Positions 52,004 through 60,311 of a DNA stretch of 64,000 nt are shown here, piece by piece. The notes beneath the pieces are model-generated. The model ran no database searches, was not told the DNA's origin, and saw nothing but the letters and a program-made list of their open reading frames with translations. Origin of the DNA: Enterococcus pallens ATCC BAA-351 (GTDB lineage Bacteria; Bacillota; Bacilli; Lactobacillales; Enterococcaceae). The DNA is taken from contig NZ_ASWD01000001.1 of assembly GCF_000407485.1 (NCBI RefSeq), forward strand, positions 186,001 through 250,000, written 5' to 3'. Each line of letters starts with the position of its first letter. Position 1 is the stretch's first letter. The translations under genes were made by a program, and so were the position numbers.

Positions 52004-52498
52004 TTACTCTAAAATAGTTGACCGTTCTTTAGGCATATAAGCTAATTCAATCATCGTTTCTTGCTGTTCCAAAGGTATGCTGGAATCCGTTAAGAAATAT
52101 TCGTAGCTCCGCTGAGCAAAAATGCCGTTTAGCTCTTTGATAGCCTGCAGTAATTCCTGATAAGGTTCAGTCAATACTTCATAATCCCCAATGAAGACTG
52201 TTCGTACTGCATGATAAGCTGGTTGCTGGTACGCTTGAAAGCGTGCAGTTGAAGGCAGTAAACGTTCCACTGGAAAACCGATTTCTACATGCTGCAGCTC
52301 GTCCTTCGCTTGACCACTTTCGTCTAAATTCAGATAAGAGATATACGGAGTGCCAACTAATTGAGCTTCATTCTTTTGAATGTAGGCGGATAGCTCCGCG
52401 AAAGCAGTACCAATATATTTTGGTAGATGTTCGTAAGAAATGTGGGTTGACATGGAAACTACCCACTGTTCAGGCTTTAGAATTTGTTCAATCTGCAT
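52004..52498 (-). CDS. GyrI-like small-molecule-binding protein
   Basis: This 164-residue protein has the SHS2/GyrI-like fold found as the effector domain of AraC/BmrR regulators. The pattern is VVSMSTHISYEHLPKYIGTAFAELSAYI at the start, YISYLNLDESG, DELQHVEIGFPV, then AVRTVFIGDYEVLTEPYQELLQAI and YEYFLTDSS at the end. There is no DNA-binding domain, so it is a stand-alone binding or hydrolytic protein. It lies 68 bp from the GIY-YIG gene on the same strand. Confidence 0.78.
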   Translation of the reverse strand: MQIEQILKPEQWVVSMSTHISYEHLPKYIGTAFAELSAYIQKNEAQLVGTPYISYLNLDESGQAKDELQHVEIGFPVERLLPSTARFQAYQQPAYHAVRTVFIGDYEVLTEPYQELLQAIKELNGIFAQRSYEYFLTDSSIPLEQQETMIELAYMPKERSTILE

Positions 52499-52566
52499 GT
52501 AAAGGCTCCATTCTGTGGTGTGGTGAGTTTATTGTAGCAATCTTTGAAATCGAATACAAATTGTTT

Positions 52567-53538
52567 TTACTGCTCCGGCCAAGAAAAGCGATTGACTTGT
52601 CCATTGCGCTGAAGATAGTTAAAAAAGATTGGAAAAAGGTCCACATCCTGTTTATCTAAATACTTTTTTTCCTGCAATTTTTGCCAGCTATTAGCCGAAA
52701 CTTTTTTCAACAAACGACGATAGGCTTGCTCCGGTTGAGGCTTTCTTTGATAGATAGTCCGACCAATTAACTGCCCTTTAGCATACAGATAGCAGTAATA
52801 CTTGTTATTTTCCGGTAAAATACCAACAAAAACCGAATCATTGGTCGCTTGCAACAGCTGGCGGTTACGTCGTAAAAAACGTTCAACCATTAAGTAATTA
52901 CTCCACCATCTTTGAGCCGTTTCAAAATCTTTGCGAGAGCTGGCAGCTTCCACTCGTTCTTCAATACGAGTCAATACCTCTGTTGAACGTCCCAGTAAAG
53001 TTTGTTTAATTTCTTCTAAACGCAAGAGAAACTCTTCATTAGGAGAGATATTTTGATAATCCGCTACGACTCCTTTGGCATAGCGCAAAGGGCCTTCCAA
53101 ATGGTACACACTGTTCATCGTATCCTTAAATTCCAACATTTTACTTTTTCGATAAAAAGGGCCAATTACAAAGCCTTTATCGGACCAGTCATCTAAAACC
53201 TTGAAAAAAGGAGAGGTATCTAGAAACTGAAAGTAGCCATATTCTTCATAATGGTTCATTAAACGATTGAAGGGTGGTCGTAAAGCATGAATAGTCTCAC
53301 ATTCCAGTACCAAAGCATCAAATTCAGTATCCACCATTTGAAAATCGAAATCGTCGATTAAGCGGATCATTTGCTTTGTTTTGTTAGCATGTGCTTTACT
53401 GTTAACGAAGTAGGAACTGACGCGTTGCTTCAATTTTTTGGCTTTTCCCACGTAAATTACTTGGTTTTGAGCATTTTTCATATAGTAAATTCCTGGTGTT
53501 TCAGGAAGCTGTTTTACTTTTTCTTTGAGTGTTAACAT
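52567..53538 (-). CDS. GIY-YIG endonuclease, UvrC N-terminal-like (Cho-like)
   Basis: The protein has 323 residues. The GIY-YIG domain is at the N-terminus: PGIYYMKNAQNQVIYVGKAKKLKQRVSSYF (about 14-43), as in UvrC. A UvrC-like linker follows but the C-terminal RNase-H-type endonuclease and (HhH)2 domains are missing. This is the architecture of Cho, which makes the 3' incision in nucleotide excision repair. The start at 53538 follows AGGAGGTCGTT. No LexA box was seen, unlike cho of E. coli. Confidence 0.78.
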   Translation of the reverse strand: MLTLKEKVKQLPETPGIYYMKNAQNQVIYVGKAKKLKQRVSSYFVNSKAHANKTKQMIRLIDDFDFQMVDTEFDALVLECETIHALRPPFNRLMNHYEEYGYFQFLDTSPFFKVLDDWSDKGFVIGPFYRKSKMLEFKDTMNSVYHLEGPLRYAKGVVADYQNISPNEEFLLRLEEIKQTLLGRSTEVLTRIEERVEAASSRKDFETAQRWWSNYLMVERFLRRNRQLLQATNDSVFVGILPENNKYYCYLYAKGQLIGRTIYQRKPQPEQAYRRLLKKVSANSWQKLQEKKYLDKQDVDLFPIFFNYLQRNGQVNRFSWPEQ

Positions 53539-53757
53539 AACGACCTCCTGTCTCTTTCTATTGTAATCGTTTGGCAAAGAAAATTCGATAGAGAAGGCTC
53601 AAAAGAATTCAATTCATTATCTTTATTTTTTGTTAATTTAAAGAAAGAAACATGTCCAGCCTGAAAGAATTAATTTGTGAAAACGTCAGTAAACATCAAT
53701 TTTTCCTCGAAAAGTTGAAAAAAATCTAAGCTTTTGATCACGAGTTTTTCCCAAATG

Positions 53758-53766
53758 TGATATAAT
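53758..53766 (+). promoter_or_regulatory. Extended -10 promoter of the wall hydrolase gene
   Basis: TGA-TATAAT extended -10 at 53758-53766, about 40 bp before the start at 53806; no clear -35. Confidence 0.45.
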
Positions 53767-53805
53767 CGAAGATGAAGTAATATTTTATTGAATGGAGAGG
53801 TGTTA

Positions 53806-55458
53806 ATGGAGAAGAAAGTACTCACACGCAGAGAATTACGCCAACAAAAGCGTCGTTTTACTAATAATTATCACTACTTAAAGAAGGGCTCAGCTGTTGT
53901 CGGCACCGCACTAGTAACCTGTTCTGTAGCGGCACCGTTATTTGGCGTTAACGAAGTAGAAGCCGTAGACAATAACAATACAGTCTCCGCATCAAACGTT
54001 GATAAAGCCGCATTCATCAACGAAATTGCTAAAGTTGTAGAGCCTTTAGCTGAAAAAAATGACTTATTCGCCTCAGTAATGATGGCACAAGCAATTGTAG
54101 AAAGCAACTGGGGACAAAACAGCTTTGCAAAAGCCCCTTATTATAACTTGTTCGGATTTGAAGGCCAATACAAAGGTCAATCAGCTATGTTGGACAAGGA
54201 AGACTTCACTGAAGGTGCTGCTGTTACTTCTAAAAAAGAACTAAAAACTTATGGTTCATTCAAAGAAGCAGCACAGGATTATGTAGAAATCATGAAGACC
54301 ACTGAAAAAGATGGTCAAGATTTGTATTTTGCTAATAGCTGGAAGAGTAATGCTGGTGATTACCAAACAGCCGCAAAAGCTTTGGAAGGTCGTTTTACTC
54401 AACAACCTGGCTATGCGGATGCTTTAATTTCAGCAATTGAAGAAAATGATTTAACTAAATATGATACTGTAGCAGCGGTACAACCAGCTATTGAAACGCC
54501 GGCACCCGTAGCGGCAGCAGCTCCGACATCAGAGCCAGTAACCCAATACGTCGTTCAATCTGGTGATACAGTGTCTTCAATCACATCCAATTTTGGAATC
54601 ACTACGGAAGATTTTTCTGTATGGAATAATTTACAAGACAATGTCATTTATTCTGGTCAATCAGTGATCGTAGGTAAAGGAGCAACAGCTACACCAACTC
54701 CTGCGCCTGCTGTAGATTACACTGCTAATGTCGATGTTGCGCCAACACCAGAGCAAACTCCAAATGTCGAAAATTTGGGGACAGAAACACCAGTATTACA
54801 GGAAACGCCAGTTGTACCTGAAACACAACCAGTTCCTGAAGTACCTGCTAAAACAGATCCTGCTCCTACTGAAGATAATACTGTGACACCGGATGTTACT
54901 CCGGCTCCAGATACTACAAATCAGGGTGAAGCACCAGCAGCAGATAATAACGTAGCTCCTGATAATACTGTGAATAACGGTACTGAACAGGTAACACCTG
55001 ATACTAACCAATCAAATGATGCAACAAATAATCAACAGCAAGTAACTCCAGCACCAGAACAACCAGCTACTGATCAAACGCAGCAAGGCCAAGCCAATCC
55101 AACTGGCGAAGCAATTGTTCAAGAGGCTGAAAAATATGTTGGTACTCCTTATGAATGGGGTGGGCGAACACCTGATGGCTTTGACTGCTCAGGGTTCACT
55201 CAATATGTTTATAAACAAGTAACTGGTCAAGATATCGGTGCTTGGACAGTACCACAAGAATCTTCTGGTACTCAAATTGCCGTTGATCAAGCACAACAAG
55301 GTGATTTGCTGTTCTGGGGAGATCAAGGAGCAACTTATCACGTAGCAATTTCAACCGGTGGTGATGGCTATATTCATGCCTCTCAACCAGGAGAAGATGT
55401 AAAATATGGATCTACTCAATACTTCACACCAGATTTTGGTGTTCGTGTAAATTATTAA
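53806..55458 (+). CDS. Secreted peptidoglycan hydrolase: glucosaminidase, LysM, NlpC/P60
   Basis: The protein has 550 residues. A long basic N-terminus and export segment (VLTRRELRQQKRR..., SAVVGTALVTCSVAAPLFG, cleaved near EVEA) leads into a glucosaminidase domain (FINEIAKVVEPLAEKNDLFASVMMAQAIVESNWGQNSF, residues ~70-215), a LysM (QYVVQSGDTVSSITSNFGITTEDFSVWN, ~245-290) and a long P/T/E/Q/N linker. The C-terminus is an NlpC/P60 domain with catalytic Cys in DGFDCSGFTQYVY and His in TYHVAIS. Two catalytic domains cut the glycan and the peptide. This resembles enterococcal SagA/AtlA-type hydrolases. GAGGTG precedes the ATG. Confidence 0.9.
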   Translation: MEKKVLTRRELRQQKRRFTNNYHYLKKGSAVVGTALVTCSVAAPLFGVNEVEAVDNNNTVSASNVDKAAFINEIAKVVEPLAEKNDLFASVMMAQAIVESNWGQNSFAKAPYYNLFGFEGQYKGQSAMLDKEDFTEGAAVTSKKELKTYGSFKEAAQDYVEIMKTTEKDGQDLYFANSWKSNAGDYQTAAKALEGRFTQQPGYADALISAIEENDLTKYDTVAAVQPAIETPAPVAAAAPTSEPVTQYVVQSGDTVSSITSNFGITTEDFSVWNNLQDNVIYSGQSVIVGKGATATPTPAPAVDYTANVDVAPTPEQTPNVENLGTETPVLQETPVVPETQPVPEVPAKTDPAPTEDNTVTPDVTPAPDTTNQGEAPAADNNVAPDNTVNNGTEQVTPDTNQSNDATNNQQQVTPAPEQPATDQTQQGQANPTGEAIVQEAEKYVGTPYEWGGRTPDGFDCSGFTQYVYKQVTGQDIGAWTVPQESSGTQIAVDQAQQGDLLFWGDQGATYHVAISTGGDGYIHASQPGEDVKYGSTQYFTPDFGVRVNY

Positions 55459-55470
55459 TTACTCAGACGA

Positions 55471-55514
55471 AAACAACCAAGCGAAGCCTTTTCGGCATTG
55501 CTTGGTTGTTTTTT
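55471..55514 (+). terminator. Terminator of the wall hydrolase gene
   Basis: AAACAACCAAGC and GCTTGGTTGTTTTTT form a stem, with GCC/GGC pairing inside. Confidence 0.85.
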
Positions 55515-55630
55515 CAAAAATCCATCAGTTTTCCGGTCCAACTCTTTTAGTAGAGAGCTTATTTTTTATCAGCAAAGTGGTTCTAAAAAAAATGTCAAAA
55601 AACCTCAAGTTATGTGAAAAATATAGTTAA

Positions 55631-55663
55631 GAGTCATTTGTATAAGTAAATGGCTCTTTTTTT
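55631..55663 (+). terminator. Second, free-standing terminator
   Basis: GAGTCATTTGT / GTAAATGGCTC (wobble pairs) followed by T7. No gene ends between it and the previous terminator 120 bp upstream, so it may end a small RNA or be a back-up. Confidence 0.65.
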
Positions 55664-55728
55664 GTGCCATGAAAAAGTGTCTGAAACATTGATTTGACAA
55701 CACTTTGGGAAAATATATTTTTTTCTTA

Positions 55729-55757
55729 TTGACAATCTATTTCTCAACAGTTATATT
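55729..55757 (+). promoter_or_regulatory. Strong promoter of the sugar operon
   Basis: TTGACA (55729-55734), 17 bp, TATATT (55752-55757). A second TTGACA (55694-55699) with TATTTT 16 bp on lies just upstream, so tandem promoters are possible. A 7-bp inverted repeat TGGTTCT-T5-AGAACCA (55778-55796) follows the predicted start and could be an operator. Confidence 0.7.
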
Positions 55758-55897
55758 GGGTTTGTGAATAGTACCAATGGTTCTTTTTTAGAACCAAAGG
55801 ATTTTCGATTAAGAAGCAAAAAGGGCTGGTTTGTTATCAGTAGTTTCACAGGTGAATCATTGACGTTAGAATTACTTTATAAACCTTGTACTTATTG

Positions 55898-55981
55898 GTG
55901 AAGAAAAAGTTAAAATCCACCACGGTTATGTTGATTCTTGTGGTGATAGGCGTAGTCTTTGGCGCGCTAAATATATTTTAA
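55898..55981 (+). pseudogene. 27-residue membrane-segment ORF, possible permease remnant
   Basis: GTG opens a 27-codon ORF (VKKKLKSTTVMLILVVIGV then VFGALNIF). It looks like the positively charged N-terminus plus first membrane segment of a sugar permease, then stops. No good ribosome binding site is visible. It lies in the leader of the dehydrogenase operon, which has no transporter gene. Probably a remnant, or a small membrane peptide. Confidence 0.35.
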
Positions 55982-55992
55982 GGGATGGTTAG

Positions 55993-57027
55993 ATGAAGAC
56001 AGCAGTTTTTTATGGAGTAGAGGATTTACGAATTGAGGAGTGTGAAAAACCGGAAGTATCCGCTAATAAGATTTTGATTAGGATCGATGCATGTGCTATT
56101 TGTACTTGGGAACAGCGGGTATACACGGGTGTAAAAAAAGTGGATTATCCTTTCATTGGTGGTCACGAAATTGCGGCTGAAATTGTTGATTTAGGCAGTG
56201 AAATTGATCAAAAGAATTGGAAAATTGGAGACAAAGTGGTTTTTGGGACAAATTTGGCTTGCGGCAATTGTGAATTTTGCAAGAGTGGCGAAGAACAAAA
56301 TTGTTTAGATTTTGATCACAGTAAACATTTAGAAGGTCTGCCACATAAAGGAATGGGTGGTTTATCAGAGTACATGCTAGTAGAGCCGAAGCATTTGTTC
56401 CATTATTACAATGTTTCACCTGAAGAAGCTGCGTTAACAGAACCACTGTCATGTGTCGTTCACAGCTGTGAGACGGCTGATATCCAATATGGAGATCTTG
56501 TAGTAGTGATTGGCTGCGGTATTATGGGGCAGCTGCATGTCGCTTTATCTGTGAAAAGTGGTGCCACAGTAGTTGCTTGTGATTTAAATGATGAACGTTT
56601 GGCGTTAGCCAAGGAAAATGGGGCTCAGTATATTGTAAACTCAGGTACGCAAAACTTAGCGGAAGAGGTAGCACGGATTTCTCATGGATTAGGGGCCAAT
56701 GTTGTTTTTGATACAACACCTATTGCGGATTTAGTTCAAGATGCCATCGAAATTGTTTCTAATACCGGTCGAGTAATCCTTTATTCCTCCTTTTATCCAG
56801 ATGAGCCAGTCGGTTTCAGTCCGGATCAGCTGCACAAGGGTGGCTATAGTATTCGTGGAACTGCTAACTCCAATAGTCGTGATTTTATACGGGCTTCCAA
56901 AATGATTAGTGAACGAACGATTGATGTTCGTCCATTTATTAGTGAAATTGTTTCGTTTGAGGACGTTGAGAAAGGATTCAAATCAGCAATCAAAGGTGAT
57001 AAATATCGAGTGGTAGTGAAGTTTTAG
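55993..57027 (+). CDS. Zinc-binding MDR dehydrogenase (sorbitol/threonine dehydrogenase-like)
   Basis: This 344-residue medium-chain dehydrogenase has a zinc site with Cys37-type ligand in IDACAICTWEQRVYTG and GGHEIAAEIV, the structural zinc Cys cluster CGNCEFCKSGEEQNC, and the Rossmann motif VVIGCGIMGQLHVAL near 170. It likely oxidises a polyol or sugar-derived alcohol with NAD. It lies with a GntR regulator, class II aldolase and pentulose-phosphate epimerase, so it probably feeds a sugar or polyol pathway. The start follows AAGGGATGG. Confidence 0.88.
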   Translation: MKTAVFYGVEDLRIEECEKPEVSANKILIRIDACAICTWEQRVYTGVKKVDYPFIGGHEIAAEIVDLGSEIDQKNWKIGDKVVFGTNLACGNCEFCKSGEEQNCLDFDHSKHLEGLPHKGMGGLSEYMLVEPKHLFHYYNVSPEEAALTEPLSCVVHSCETADIQYGDLVVVIGCGIMGQLHVALSVKSGATVVACDLNDERLALAKENGAQYIVNSGTQNLAEEVARISHGLGANVVFDTTPIADLVQDAIEIVSNTGRVILYSSFYPDEPVGFSPDQLHKGGYSIRGTANSNSRDFIRASKMISERTIDVRPFISEIVSFEDVEKGFKSAIKGDKYRVVVKF

Positions 57028-57032
57028 TTAAT

Positions 57033-57119
57033 AGACAGCCTGACTTTTTCTTCTTAGATATGTCGGTTTATAAAAAATGGGATATAATCAAATTGACAAT
57101 AGAGCAAGTAAGGCTGTCT
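57033..57119. repeat. 14-bp inverted repeat flanking the GntR promoter region
   Basis: AGACAGCCTGACTT (57033-57046) is the reverse complement of AAGTAAGGCTGTCT (57106-57119) with one mismatch. The 59-bp interior contains a TATAAT hexamer near 57083. It could be a pair of regulator half-sites or the ends of a small mobile element. Confidence 0.6.
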
Positions 57120-57181
57120 GTTTAAAGAATTCTTCCTTGGAAGACTTTCTTATGAGAACGGACAATTGAGGAGGTTTTTCA

Positions 57182-57892
57182 ATGGAAGAATTTATTCCGA
57201 AATACAAAAAGATCAGTGACGATATTCAAAATTTAGCTAAAGTTCTAAGTGGTCAGGGCAAACCGTTGCCTAGTGAAAGAAAATTATCAAATACCTTTAA
57301 GGTAAGCCGAACGACGGTTAAGCGCGCCTTAGAATCATTGGAAAGACAAGGAATTGTGACCTATATTGAAGGGAAAGGCTACATTATTCCCGACCGAGAT
57401 GTAAAAATCAATTCAAGTATGCATATTTCTGGATTCTATGAAGATATTGTTTCCAGAAAAAAGAAGATTAGTTCAAAAGTATTGAAAAAGAATGTATTTG
57501 AAGCCGACAAGGAGCTTAGTAAAAAGCTGAAAATCAAGGAAAACGATTATGTTTTTTATCTGTTACGCTTACGGAGTGTGGATGGCATGGTCTATTCCTT
57601 GACTGAAAGTTTTATTCCTTTAGCTCGCTGTCCGGAAATCGGTACTTATGACTTAACGGATAAGTCGTTATGGAAAACCTTAAATGAATTTGGGATTTAT
57701 CCGGAAATTATTAGTCAGAAAATTAGTGCCCGCATGGCAAATTATACTGAAATTCAATACTTGAACATCACCAATCCAGCAGTAGTCATGGTGGTCAATA
57801 ATATGGCTTACTTTGACGATAAGCCGATCGAACTCTCCTATGTGTATACAGATGTCTTCTCCACCAATCTTGAATATCGCTTCAAACGATAA
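57182..57892 (+). CDS. GntR family regulator (HutC/UTRA type)
   Basis: The protein has 236 residues. The N-terminal winged helix is LPSERKLSNTFKVSRTTVKRALESLERQGIVTYIEGKGYI (about 28-67). The C-terminal UTRA effector domain has YVFYLLRLRSVDGMVYSLTESFIPLARCP and VMVVNNMAYFDDKPIELSYVYTDVF. GAGGAGG precedes the ATG. It sits between the dehydrogenase and aldolase genes and probably regulates both, sensing a phosphorylated sugar. Confidence 0.92.
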   Translation: MEEFIPKYKKISDDIQNLAKVLSGQGKPLPSERKLSNTFKVSRTTVKRALESLERQGIVTYIEGKGYIIPDRDVKINSSMHISGFYEDIVSRKKKISSKVLKKNVFEADKELSKKLKIKENDYVFYLLRLRSVDGMVYSLTESFIPLARCPEIGTYDLTDKSLWKTLNEFGIYPEIISQKISARMANYTEIQYLNITNPAVVMVVNNMAYFDDKPIELSYVYTDVFSTNLEYRFKR

Positions 57893-57948
57893 GAATAGCC
57901 TTTCCACTTTTAATGATAACTAAATGGAAGGGTAGTGCAGCAAGAATC

Positions 57949-57976
57949 AGAATCATTTTTCCCTGAAAATGATTCT
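57949..57976. repeat. 11-bp perfect inverted repeat before the aldolase gene
   Basis: AGAATCATTTT and AAAATGATTCT around a 6-nt centre, 22 bp before the aldolase start. There is no U-run, so it is more likely an operator or mRNA structure than a terminator. Confidence 0.55.
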
Positions 57977-57998
57977 CCAAATACCGAGGAGGAGTAAG

Positions 57999-58877
57999 AT
58001 GTTAGTAACCTTAAAAGAACTTTTGACTGAAGCAAAGGCGAAGCAATATGCAGTGGGGGCCTTCAATGTTCCCAACCTAGAGGCCATTAGAGCCGTTGTT
58101 GCAGCGGCTGAAGAGTTAAATTCACCGGTAATTTTGCAACATGCGGAGGTCCATGAAGGTTTAGTATCAATAGAAGAAATTGGTCCAGTGATGTTAGATT
58201 ACGCTCGCAAGGCCAAGGTTCCGGTAGCTGTACATTTAGATCATGGCGCATCTTTTGAAATGTGTGTCAAGGCCATCCGAATGGGCTTTACTTCAGTGAT
58301 GTACGATGCTTCCAGCAAAGAATATGAAGTAAATCGTGATGAAACCAAAGAAATTGTCAAAATCGCTCACGCTGTTGGAGTTTCCGTGGAGGCTGAATTA
58401 GGTCACATCTTCACTTCGGCAGTTGGCGGCGGAGAAGGTCGCGGATCAGATTCCAGTGAAGACTATGCAGATCTGGATGATGTCTACACTGATCCTGATT
58501 TAGCGAAAAGTTTTGTAGAAGAAACGGGAGTAGACTGCTTAGCCATTGGTTTTGGAACCGTTCACGGAGTATATTTGAAAGAACCAAAGCTGGATTTGGA
58601 TCGAATTACACTGATTAAGGATAAAATTGACGTACCGTTTGTTATGCACGGCGGCTCAGGGGTTTCGGAAGAAAATTATAAAATCGCCATTAAAAACGGT
58701 ATTTGCAAAATCAACTACTATACTTATATGAATAAAGCGGCTGGAAAAGCGGTGCAAGAATTTTTGATTGAACAGGATGCTGGGGCACCGATCTTCTTTG
58801 ACGAAATTTCGCTGGCTGCCACTGAAGCAATGAAAAAGAATGCCAAAGAAGCTATGGCGATTTTTATGAATCCATAA
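57999..58877 (+). CDS. Class II fructose/tagatose-bisphosphate aldolase family protein
   Basis: This 292-residue zinc aldolase has zinc and catalytic blocks in order: VPVAVHLDHGASFEMCVKAI (catalytic Asp and zinc His), GVSVEAELGHIFTSAVGG (Glu/His), AIGFGTVHGVY (His) and FVMHGGSGVSEENYKIAI (His and phosphate). It cleaves ketose bisphosphates to triose phosphates; GatY/FbaA relatives act on tagatose- or fructose-bisphosphate. The ATG at 57999 follows GAGGAGG; the in-frame start at 57969 is rejected. It pairs with the epimerase 15 bp downstream. Confidence 0.9.
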   Translation: MLVTLKELLTEAKAKQYAVGAFNVPNLEAIRAVVAAAEELNSPVILQHAEVHEGLVSIEEIGPVMLDYARKAKVPVAVHLDHGASFEMCVKAIRMGFTSVMYDASSKEYEVNRDETKEIVKIAHAVGVSVEAELGHIFTSAVGGGEGRGSDSSEDYADLDDVYTDPDLAKSFVEETGVDCLAIGFGTVHGVYLKEPKLDLDRITLIKDKIDVPFVMHGGSGVSEENYKIAIKNGICKINYYTYMNKAAGKAVQEFLIEQDAGAPIFFDEISLAATEAMKKNAKEAMAIFMNP

Positions 58878-58892
58878 AAAAGGAGCTAAGTT

Positions 58893-59555
58893 ATGAGTAA
58901 AGTAGTAGCTTCAATCATGTGTGCTGACCAATTACATTTAGCTGAGGAGTTGAAGAAGCTTTACGAGGCAGGAATTAGTTGGCTTCACTGTGATGTAATG
59001 GACGGTCAGTTTGTAAATAATTTAGCAATGGGTCCTTATGTATTGGAACCGATTATTCAAACTAAAAAATTTACAATTGATATCCACTTAGCTTGTGTTG
59101 ATCCAGAAAAATATGTAACAATGTTTGCCAAAATAAAGCCGGATTATATTACGTTTCATGTGGAGACAACAGATGATCCTAGTAAAATTATAGATCAAAT
59201 TCATGCGTCAAATTGCAAAGCGGGCATTGCTGTGAGTCCTGAGACGTCAGTGGAATCAATTTTTCCTTACCTAGATGATCTGGAATTGATCTTAATAATG
59301 ACTGTAAATCCAGGGTTCGCTGGTCAATCCTTTCAAGAGCACGTATTAAATAAAATTGCTTTACTAAACCAAGAGATTGCTAACAAACCGAAGCGCCCTT
59401 TGATTGAGGTTGATGGAAATATTCATGTTGAAACAGCAAAAGCCATCAGTCAATTTGGAGCAGACCTATATGTAGTGGGAACTTCAGCGTTGTTTAACAA
59501 TGAACCTGGATCATACAGAGAAAAGGTTAAGGCGATGGAACAAGTAATAAACTAG
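58893..59555 (+). CDS. Ribulose-phosphate 3-epimerase family protein
   Basis: This 220-residue TIM-barrel epimerase has WLHCDVMDGQFVNNLAMGP near 30-48 (metal-binding His and catalytic Asp), IDIHLACVDP, YITFHVETT, ILIMTVNPGFAGQSF near 130 and IEVDGNIHVETAK near 170 with the second catalytic Asp. It differs enough from housekeeping Rpe (IMCADQLHLAEEL at the start) to suggest AlsE-like use on another pentulose or hexulose phosphate. AAAGGAG precedes the ATG. Last gene of the operon. Confidence 0.88.
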   Translation: MSKVVASIMCADQLHLAEELKKLYEAGISWLHCDVMDGQFVNNLAMGPYVLEPIIQTKKFTIDIHLACVDPEKYVTMFAKIKPDYITFHVETTDDPSKIIDQIHASNCKAGIAVSPETSVESIFPYLDDLELILIMTVNPGFAGQSFQEHVLNKIALLNQEIANKPKRPLIEVDGNIHVETAKAISQFGADLYVVGTSALFNNEPGSYREKVKAMEQVIN

Positions 59556-59570
59556 ATAAAAGGATTGATG

Positions 59571-59599
59571 GACGCGCAGTGATTTGCGTGTCTTTTTTT
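59571..59599 (+). terminator. Terminator of the sugar operon
   Basis: GACGCGCA-GTGAT-TTGCGTGTC followed by T7. Confidence 0.82.
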
Positions 59600-59686
59600 G
59601 GACTGTTGAAGAAGGTGACACTTACGTTGAATAAAGTGGTCAATTAATCGTAGAGAAAACTTTGCATTTTACGCTGTTAGGGACAA

Positions 59687-59725
59687 AAACAGAGAGTGCA
59701 AATTATTTGCACTCTCTGTTTTTTT
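59687..59725. terminator. Strong free-standing hairpin terminator
   Basis: AAACAGAGAGTGCAA-ATTA-TTGCACTCTCTGTTT is a perfect 15-bp stem with A- and T-runs on either side. It follows the operon terminator by 90 bp with no gene between, so it may end a small RNA on either strand. Confidence 0.75.
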
Positions 59726-59894
59726 ATAATTGATTCATTATGTAATTAGATTGGGTTGATGTTAAGAAATGGTTAAATGGATACTTTTTTCATCACCAGC
59801 CACTCTTTTATATTACCATAAAACGAGCAGAATTTCAATATTGTCTTCTCTGTCAGACTATGGTATTTAGTCTGTGGAAAGGCAGGAGAAGGAA
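59726..59894. other. Intergenic region before DUF6323 gene
   Basis: It should contain the DUF6323-DUF6179 promoter. A ribosome binding site AGGAGAAGGAA and ATG lie at 59883-59897. No other motif recognised. Confidence 0.35.
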
Positions 59895-59942
59895 ATGGCA
59901 TAGTATGATCTATCGTTATTTAATCAGCAAGAAAAGCTTCAA

Positions 59943-60311
59943 ATGACTCAGCAGATAAATCAGCTTTTGCAATTGAACAATCAATCCTTTAGATTGACGG
60001 CAGCTGATGTTGAGACAGTACTGGACAATCGAAATCAGACGTTAAAGGATCATCACCTAATTGATTTTAGTTTATCCAACACTTTGCATTTTATGGAACA
60101 AGCTGCACAGGAGCGGCGAATGACGAAAAGGGACTATTTAACTATGGTGGAGGTTTTGCAGGAAAGCTTTTACTATTTGCACAGCCTGCACCCAGCCGAA
60201 GATGAAGTACTTTGGGAAAAACTACAGGAAATCTATGAAAAATTTGATGGTAACTTGGAGTATCTGCAAGGGTATATTGAGGATTTCCCAGTAAGTAAGG
60301 AGGATGAGTAA
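59943..60311 (+). CDS. DUF6323 family protein, apparent start interrupted by amber codon
   Basis: The open frame encodes 122 residues (MTQQINQLLQLNN...). Similar proteins begin further upstream with a ...LFNQQ---QMT sequence. That sequence is present in frame here as YDLSLFNQQEKLQ, behind ATG GCA TAG at 59895-59903 and a good AGGAGAAGG site. So codon 3 of the natural frame is an amber stop. The ATG at 59943 lacks a ribosome binding site. Translation may restart there, or the gene is damaged. Only 0 bp separate it from the DUF6179 gene. Function unknown. Confidence 0.6.
   Translation: MTQQINQLLQLNNQSFRLTAADVETVLDNRNQTLKDHHLIDFSLSNTLHFMEQAAQERRMTKRDYLTMVEVLQESFYYLHSLHPAEDEVLWEKLQEIYEKFDGNLEYLQGYIEDFPVSKEDE

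Noticed and set aside
53580-53805. WalR boxes or a c-di-AMP riboswitch before the wall hydrolase gene
   Set aside because: No TGTWAH-N5-TGTWAH pair and no ydaO-type conserved blocks could be found.
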